This document shows, in pieces, positions 13,780-18,908 of a DNA stretch of 18,908 bases. The stretch spans positions 1 through 18,908 of the forward strand of contig CAYHZL010000047.1 in assembly GCA_964361075.1 (NCBI GenBank), in the 5' to 3' direction. The notes under the pieces were generated by a model that saw only the letters and a list, made by a program, of their open reading frames with translations, ran no database searches and had not been told where the DNA came from. The translations under genes and the position numbers were made by a program. The stretch's first letter is position 1; each line of letters begins with the position of its first letter. Source of the stretch: CAYHZL01 sp964361075. GTDB lineage: Bacteria; Bacteroidota; Ignavibacteria; UBA10030; UBA8401.

Positions 13780-15678
13780 ATGTCTAAAGCCATAAGCCCT
13801 GTTATTGTTACTGCACAGGATATTTCCATTCGTTTCGGTGTACAAATCGTTTTAGATAATGCAACACTGAATATTCACCAGAGCGACAGGATCGGGTTAA
13901 TTGGAAACAACGGCTCAGGAAAATCGACGCTGCTCAAAATAATTGCTGGTGTTATGCAGGCGGATTCCGGAACAATTTCTCGGCGAAGAGAAATTATCAC
14001 AGGATATCTTTCTCAAGATTTTCAGCTCGACCTGACAAAAACAGTGTACGAAAATATTGTAGAAGGCGCGCACGATGTTATTGATATTCTCAGAGAATGC
14101 GAATCGCTGCCGTACACATCGGAGAGACGTCATCTTCTCGAAGAACAAATTCATCATCTGGACGGTTGGAATCTCGAAAATAGAATTGAAGCGGCAATGC
14201 ATTCGTTGAATGTGCCGGAAAGGAATCGCGATATCACCACGCTTTCCGGCGGCGAGAAACGGCGCGTTGCATTGTGCAAAGCAATCATCTCACGTCCCGA
14301 TCTTCTCATCCTCGACGAACCGACGAATCATCTCGATACAGAATCAATTGAGTGGGCGGAAAAATTTTTGGCGAATTATTCCGGCGCGTGTTTGTTTGTA
14401 ACTCACGATCGATATTTTTTGGATTCGATTGCAAACAGAATCGTCGAGCTTTCGAATGGTCTCTGTTATTCACATGCCGGCAATTATACCGATTTCCTAC
14501 TTGATAAAGCCGAGCGCGAAGCCCAGATGGAAACTGAAGAGAAAAAAAAGAACAGCTTTTTGCGACGTGAACTTGAGTGGGTGCGAAAGGGACCGCGTGC
14601 GCGAAGAACTAAATCGAAAAGCAGACTCAAAAATTATTTTGAATTAGCTGATAAAGAAGGATATCAAGCAGAAGTGGAAGTTGACTTGATTATTCCGCCG
14701 GCGGCAGGTCTCGGTTCAAAAATAGTAAACATGAAAAATGTGGGAATGGAGCTTGGCGGCAAGAAATTGTTTGATGGATTGAATTTTAATTTCGACAAGA
14801 AAAGGAAACTGGGAATTATCGGACGTAACGGACTTGGCAAAACAACATTGTTGAAAATTATTTTAGGTGAACTTCAAGCGAGCCGAGGAGATACGGAAAC
14901 AGGCGATAGAACTTTTTTTAATTACATCGATCAATCGCGCATTGCATTGAATGATGAGAACACAGTGCTGAAAGAAATTGGCGAAGGTAATGAGTGGATT
15001 CTTTTTGGTGAAGAAAAAATGACTGTGTGGAAATATTTACGGCGATTTTTGTTCACCGATGACAGAATCAATACGAAAGTGGAAAAACTCTCCGGCGGAG
15101 AACGAAGCAGACTTTTGCTCGCAAAGATTTTGAAAAACGGCGGAAATTTTTTGATTCTCGACGAGCCGACGAACGATTTGGATTTATCAACGCTTCGTAT
15201 ATTGGAAGAGGCGTTGGTTGCATTCGAAGGTTGTGTTATTGCAGTAAGCCATGACCGATATTTTTTAAATCGTGTGTGCAACGGTATTCTGGCATTTGAA
15301 GGTGAAGGGAAAGTTCATTTCAGCGAAGGTGATTACGACTATTATCTCGAGAAGCGAAACGGACGGCTCAATGAAACATTGGCACAATCTCAAGTTCAAG
15401 CTGAGGCAGAAAAAAAACAAGAAACGCGTGTGAAAACGGAAGCTAAAAAATTGAAATGGAAAGATGCAAAGGAACTTGAAACAATCGAAAAGGATATTGC
15501 ACTTGCCGAAGTAGAAGTGGTGCGTATTGAGGCAATTTTTTCTTCGGATGATTTTTACGAAAAGTATGGCGAGCAAACCATTCAATTAACAGAAAAACTT
15601 TCTGAAGCGAAAAATAAAGTAGAACGTCTTTACGCAAGGTGGCATGAACTTGAAGAATTAAAGTCGGGAGTGAATTGA
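13780..15678 (+). CDS. uup: ABC-F family ATPase, Uup type
   Basis: 632 aa. Two ATP-binding cassettes lie on one chain without membrane segments. The first has Walker A GNNGSGKST (42-50), signature LSGGE (155-159) and Walker B LLILDEPTNHLD (175-186). The second has GRNGLGKTT (348-356), LSGGE (437-441) and FLILDEPTNDLD (457-468). Between them is the linker 'ELEWVRKGPRARRTKSKSRL' (264-283), typical of Uup. Residues about 560-630 form the charged C-terminal coiled coil that binds DNA in E. coli Uup. ABC-F proteins act at the ribosome; Uup is linked to ribosome function and to stability of tandem repeats (precise excision of transposons). The start is ATG 13780; no strong Shine-Dalgarno. Probably monocistronic. 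Confidence 0.95.
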   Translation: MSKAISPVIVTAQDISIRFGVQIVLDNATLNIHQSDRIGLIGNNGSGKSTLLKIIAGVMQADSGTISRRREIITGYLSQDFQLDLTKTVYENIVEGAHDVIDILRECESLPYTSERRHLLEEQIHHLDGWNLENRIEAAMHSLNVPERNRDITTLSGGEKRRVALCKAIISRPDLLILDEPTNHLDTESIEWAEKFLANYSGACLFVTHDRYFLDSIANRIVELSNGLCYSHAGNYTDFLLDKAEREAQMETEEKKKNSFLRRELEWVRKGPRARRTKSKSRLKNYFELADKEGYQAEVEVDLIIPPAAGLGSKIVNMKNVGMELGGKKLFDGLNFNFDKKRKLGIIGRNGLGKTTLLKIILGELQASRGDTETGDRTFFNYIDQSRIALNDENTVLKEIGEGNEWILFGEEKMTVWKYLRRFLFTDDRINTKVEKLSGGERSRLLLAKILKNGGNFLILDEPTNDLDLSTLRILEEALVAFEGCVIAVSHDRYFLNRVCNGILAFEGEGKVHFSEGDYDYYLEKRNGRLNETLAQSQVQAEAEKKQETRVKTEAKKLKWKDAKELETIEKDIALAEVEVVRIEAIFSSDDFYEKYGEQTIQLTEKLSEAKNKVERLYARWHELEELKSGVN

Positions 15679-15689
15679 ATGTAAACATG

Positions 15690-15954
15690 AAAAATTCATA
15701 ACTACTCAGCGTGATAAATGTTTCAAATGATTTCCTATAAAAACATTGAACATTAACCACAGATGACACGGGAACATTCGCCGCGGCGAATCACGGATTA
15801 CATTATTTAACTTCTCAGTGTGAATCCGTGTTTTTTCTGTGTCATCTGTGGTTAATGTTTTGCTAAATCAAAATAATCTCTGTCAAAAAAAATCTGTGAT
15901 TCCCGCGGCGAATGTGGCTTAAATTTTTTTGGATGAGTAGTTACAAAAATTCAT
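15690..15954. repeat. Nested inverted-repeat element flanked by 10-bp direct repeats
   Basis: AAAAATTCAT occurs at 15690-15699 and 15945-15954. Just inside lie TAACTACTCA (15699-15708) and TGAGTAGTTA (15934-15943), an exact 10-bp inverted pair. Within is a perfect 21-bp inverted repeat (15749-15769 with 15839-15859; core CCACAGATGACAC). Inside that are CACGGATT/AATCCGTG (15792-15799 with 15823-15830) and a perfect 16-bp palindrome ATTCGCCGCGGCGAAT (15776-15791), part of which recurs at 15902-15913. There is no coding capacity. It fills most of the 440-bp gap between uup and the kinase gene. The CCACAGATGACAC arm belongs to a repeat type common in many bacteria. Confidence 0.85.
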
Positions 15955-16118
15955 ATTCAGCACATACAATATTCGGATACTGTTATACAAATTGATATTG
16001 TTAATTATTTTCTTTACACTCAATTATTATTAATACGGTTACCGGTTGACCTAAACAAAGCTTTGTAGATATTTACTGATAATGCACTTGAATAATACAT
16101 TGACTATCGAAGGCGGCT

Positions 16119-18674
16119 ATGAAATATAAATATATTCAAATATTGAAAATATTTATTGTGAGTTCAGTCTTCAAGATAACAAGCAGTATAATCGTCGTTC
16201 TCTTCATGAGCAATCTCAGCGCACTTGTTGATTATTTTATACATCCAGAGATCCCGTATTTTAATGAAGAGCATGTAATTGTTGGTGGAATTACCGGCGC
16301 TATCAGTCTTGTTCTGCTTGTGGTATTGTATTTCTATCCTCGCAATCGAAAAAAAGTTGAAGATGCATTGCGTGAAAGCGAAGAACGATATAAAACTTTT
16401 CTTTTTCAAATTTCAGATGGTGTGTATCGTTTTGAATTCCGTGCGCCAATGCCTATAACGTTACTCGTTGAAGAACAAATAGATTTCCTCTATGACAACA
16501 CAATTATTTCAGAATGTAATCCTGCACTATTAAAAATGTATGGATTGAAAAGTAGTCAAGATATTCTTGGAAAAAGTATGTTGGATTTTCATGGAGGCAG
16601 AGATAATCCTGCAAACCGCGGAGCTGTTCACAATTTCGTAGTTTCCAATTACCATATCGAAAATGTATTAACCGAAGAACTCGATGCGGAAGGGAAATTA
16701 AAATATTTTAGCAATAACACATTAGGCATAATTGAAAATGGTTTTTTAATTCGCATGTGGGGAACGCAAACCGATATTACCGAACGCAAAAAAACAGAAG
16801 AGCTATATCAAAACTTAATTGAAAAAATGCCTGATGGAATTTATAAAAGTACTCACGAAGGGAAATTTATCGAAGTAAATCCTGCAATGGTAAAAATTCT
16901 TGGGTACGATAGTAAAGAAGAACTGATGGCAATTGACATTAAAACACAATTGTATTTTGCTGAAATAGAACGCGAAAACGCCGCAGTAAAAGAAAAGCTT
17001 GAAGAGATAGTAATTTTTAGACTCAAGAAAAAAGATGGTTCAGAAGTTTGGGTTGAAGATCATGGACGACGTGTCGTGGATGAACAGGGCAAAGTTTTAT
17101 ATCACGAAGGTATTCTGCGCGATGTTTCGGAGCGGAAACTGGCAGAAGAAGCGCTTCGTGAAAGTGAAAAGCGGTTGAAGATGGCTCAAAATGTTGCACA
17201 TGTAGGAAGCTGGGAGTATGATGTAGTTCTTAATACGTGGTGGGGTTCCGAAGAATGTAAAAGGATGTATGGTATAGAACAAGACGATGTAAATTTTTCA
17301 ATTGAAAGAGTTGATGCAAAAATTTCTATGGATGACATAGAAAGAGTTCGCCAAGCATTATCGGGTTTAATTCAAACCGGTAAAAAATTTGACATTGAAT
17401 ACTCGATAGTGGGAGATGACAATACCCCGACAATAATAGTACACTCTGTCGCCGAATTAATTAGAGACTATGATGGTAATCCTGTTAAAGTTACCGGTAC
17501 TCTACAAGACATTACCCAAAGCAAAAAACTTGAACAGCAATTAATTCAATCGCAAAAAATAGAAGGTCTCGGTACGCTTGCCGGCGGCATCGCGCACGAT
17601 TTTAATAATGTACTGGCAATGTTACTTGGTAATGCTGAGTTATTGCTTGCACATGTACCAAGCGATTCAAAATTAAGTAAGTATGTAGATCGCATCATTG
17701 ATATTTCAAATCGTGGTGCATCAATTTCCAAACAGCTCTTGCTGTTTTCTCGTCAGTCTGAAGTAAACTTGCAGCCTATTTCTCTTTCTCACATCATAGA
17801 GGAAGTGAAAACAATGCTGCAACATTTTATTCCTAAAACTATTACGGTACACACGCATATTGATGTTGACAATGGTCTTATCAATGGCGATGCGGGACAT
17901 ATTCATCAAGTCATACTCAATCTTTGTATTAACGCAAAAGATGCAATGGGTGAACATGGAGCGCTGACAATTACCGAGCGCTCTGTTGATGCATCGGTTG
18001 TGCGCGAAAAATTTTCTAACGATGTGGAAGGAAAATATATAACGGTTGCTGTAAGCGATGAAGGTTCAGGAATCGAAGAAAGCATATTGCCTAAAATCTT
18101 TGACCCGTTTTTTACAACAAAAGAAAAAGGAAAAGGAACAGGCCTCGGACTTTCCATTGTGGATGGAATTGTGCGCAGCCATAGCGGCTTCATTGATGTG
18201 CAATCAAAAATTGGTGAAGGGACAACCGTTACTCTGTATTTTCCTTCAGCGCAGAATCTTGAGGAGAAAAAGACAGAGGTGATGGTGCATCATGCTGTAC
18301 CCGGAAAAACTATTTTAGTTGTTGACGACGAAGATATTTTCAGATTTGTTCTCAGTGAATATTTGGAAACTGCCGGATACACCGTTCTACGAGTATCAGA
18401 TGGTTTTGAAGCGCTGGAAGTATATCGTCAACATGGTTCTACCATTGATGTTGTCATTTCAGATCTTGGAATGCCGAACATGGCTGGTGAAGAATTATTT
18501 AAGCAGTTGAAAGTAATGAACCCTTCTGTCAAGGTTATTATTTCTTCCGGTTATCTTGACCGCTCGACACGCGTATCAATGATTGGAACCGGTATCAAAG
18601 AAGTAATTACCAAGCCGTATAAATTTTCCGAGATTGCAATAATTTTAGAAAAGGTTTTATCAGAAGGAAAGTGA
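16119..18674 (+). CDS. Triple-PAS hybrid histidine kinase with receiver domain
   Basis: 851 aa. Two membrane segments (about 10-31 and 53-73) are separated by only about 20 residues, so there is little periplasmic sensing domain. Three PAS domains follow (about 84-222, 226-342, 347-468), joined by 'DITERKK', 'DVSERKL' and 'DITQSKK' linkers. The dimerisation domain has His493 in 'GGIAHDFNNVL'. The ATPase domain has the N box around Asn605 ('NLCINAKDAM'), G1 'DEGSGI' (647-652) and G2 'GKGTGLGLSIV' (671-681). A receiver domain (about 730-848) has Asp736/Asp737, phosphoacceptor Asp782 ('ISDLGMP') and Lys832. The kinase type ('AHDFNN') is that of proteobacterial and Bacteroidota hybrid kinases. 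The signal is unknown, though PAS domains suggest a cytosolic small-molecule or redox input. No separate response regulator is seen downstream. The likely ribosome site is AGGCGG (16111-16116). Confidence 0.95.
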   Translation: MKYKYIQILKIFIVSSVFKITSSIIVVLFMSNLSALVDYFIHPEIPYFNEEHVIVGGITGAISLVLLVVLYFYPRNRKKVEDALRESEERYKTFLFQISDGVYRFEFRAPMPITLLVEEQIDFLYDNTIISECNPALLKMYGLKSSQDILGKSMLDFHGGRDNPANRGAVHNFVVSNYHIENVLTEELDAEGKLKYFSNNTLGIIENGFLIRMWGTQTDITERKKTEELYQNLIEKMPDGIYKSTHEGKFIEVNPAMVKILGYDSKEELMAIDIKTQLYFAEIERENAAVKEKLEEIVIFRLKKKDGSEVWVEDHGRRVVDEQGKVLYHEGILRDVSERKLAEEALRESEKRLKMAQNVAHVGSWEYDVVLNTWWGSEECKRMYGIEQDDVNFSIERVDAKISMDDIERVRQALSGLIQTGKKFDIEYSIVGDDNTPTIIVHSVAELIRDYDGNPVKVTGTLQDITQSKKLEQQLIQSQKIEGLGTLAGGIAHDFNNVLAMLLGNAELLLAHVPSDSKLSKYVDRIIDISNRGASISKQLLLFSRQSEVNLQPISLSHIIEEVKTMLQHFIPKTITVHTHIDVDNGLINGDAGHIHQVILNLCINAKDAMGEHGALTITERSVDASVVREKFSNDVEGKYITVAVSDEGSGIEESILPKIFDPFFTTKEKGKGTGLGLSIVDGIVRSHSGFIDVQSKIGEGTTVTLYFPSAQNLEEKKTEVMVHHAVPGKTILVVDDEDIFRFVLSEYLETAGYTVLRVSDGFEALEVYRQHGSTIDVVISDLGMPNMAGEELFKQLKVMNPSVKVIISSGYLDRSTRVSMIGTGIKEVITKPYKFSEIAIILEKVLSEGK

Positions 18675-18687
18675 TGAAGTAAATAAA

Positions 18688-18743
18688 GGGCATCTCTAAA
18701 AACCTTCAAGTCACGAAGTGTCCCAAAGGGATCCCTTCGGGAC
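18688..18743. repeat. TIR family 1, copy 3 (left end only)
   Basis: GGGCATCTCTAAAAAC (18688-18703) begins 13 bp after the kinase stop codon. It runs into CCTTCAAG, as in copy 2 (4082-4198), and then into GTCCCAAAGGGATCC (18720-18743), as in copy 1 (5-165). The right-hand inverted end is not seen before the window ends, so the copy is either truncated, interrupted by the next repeat, or completed outside the window. Confidence 0.75.
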
Positions 18744-18782
18744 TAATGCAATTTCTAAAAATTAAGGTAGTATTTTTTTTTT

Positions 18783-18855
18783 AACCCCCTCTCAATCTCC
18801 CCCTTGCAGGGGGAGAGGAATATTTCCCTCCCCTGCAAGGGGAGGGTTAGGGTGC
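18783..18855. repeat. Double-hairpin repeat, CCCCTTGCAGGGG type
   Basis: Two 21-bp hairpins, TCTCCCCC/GGGGGAGA (18796-18816) and CCCTCCCC/GGGGAGGG (18826-18846), are also complementary to each other around an AT-rich centre. The outer ends CCCCCTCTCAAT and GAGGGTTAGGGT form a weaker inverted repeat. This is a recognisable widespread bacterial repeat type. No coding. Confidence 0.75.
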
Positions 18856-18908
18856 AATGCTGTCAACTTAAGGAAAAAATTTCTAAAAAATAAAGTAGGA
18901 CAGGCATT

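Noticed and set aside
16046..16075. Promoter with TTGACC upstream of the kinase gene
   Set aside because: No matching -10 box at 16-18 bp spacing; TAGATA lies only 14 bp away.

Overview
The window looks like a chromosomal segment of an AT-rich member of the Bacteroidota/Chlorobiota lineage, most likely Ignavibacteria-like. The evidence is a PorD-family (DUF4835) protein, a FlgD-like type IX secretion (T9SS) sorting domain containing 'YPNPFNPTTTIEYQLP', a DUF3667 membrane protein, the Bacteroidota form of MnmA, and mostly weak Shine-Dalgarno sequences. The assignment rests on family recognition, not on a database search.

Layout. 1-4.1 kb is an envelope block: a PorD-like protein (minus strand) diverges from a putative outer-membrane barrel gene, which is followed without a gap by a helix-hairpin-helix plus barrel protein. 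4.2-7.8 kb holds mnmA (tRNA 2-thiolation) and, convergent with it, a SulP anion transporter carrying STAS and PTS EIIA domains on one chain. 7.9-10.4 kb holds a DUF3667 protein and a propionyl-CoA-type carboxyltransferase beta subunit. 10.6-12.6 kb is a two-gene secreted-protein operon with a good terminator. 12.9-15.7 kb holds a Lys/Glu-rich orphan protein, tRNA-Ser(GCU) and the ABC-F ATPase Uup. 16.1-18.7 kb is a triple-PAS hybrid histidine kinase.

Most genes are housekeeping or envelope genes. The unusual part is the intergenic DNA, which is packed with several unrelated families of palindromic repeats. One family has a 16-bp terminal inverted repeat (GGGCATCTCTAAAAAC). It occurs three times, each time within 14 bp of a stop codon, and the two copies with both ends visible are flanked by 4-bp direct repeats. 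A second family is a multi-hairpin element present in three copies, two of them in tandem with a 138-bp period; its stems differ between copies but keep their pairing. One copy appears to supply the start codon of the barrel gene. A third is a roughly 245-bp nested inverted-repeat element flanked by 10-bp direct repeats. These look like non-autonomous mobile elements (MITE- or REP-like). No transposase is encoded in the window.

Other points of interest are the SulP-STAS-EIIA fusion, which suggests phosphotransfer control of an anion transporter, and a tiny secreted protein that is almost entirely a T9SS sorting domain, next to a larger Ig-repeat protein that has no such domain.
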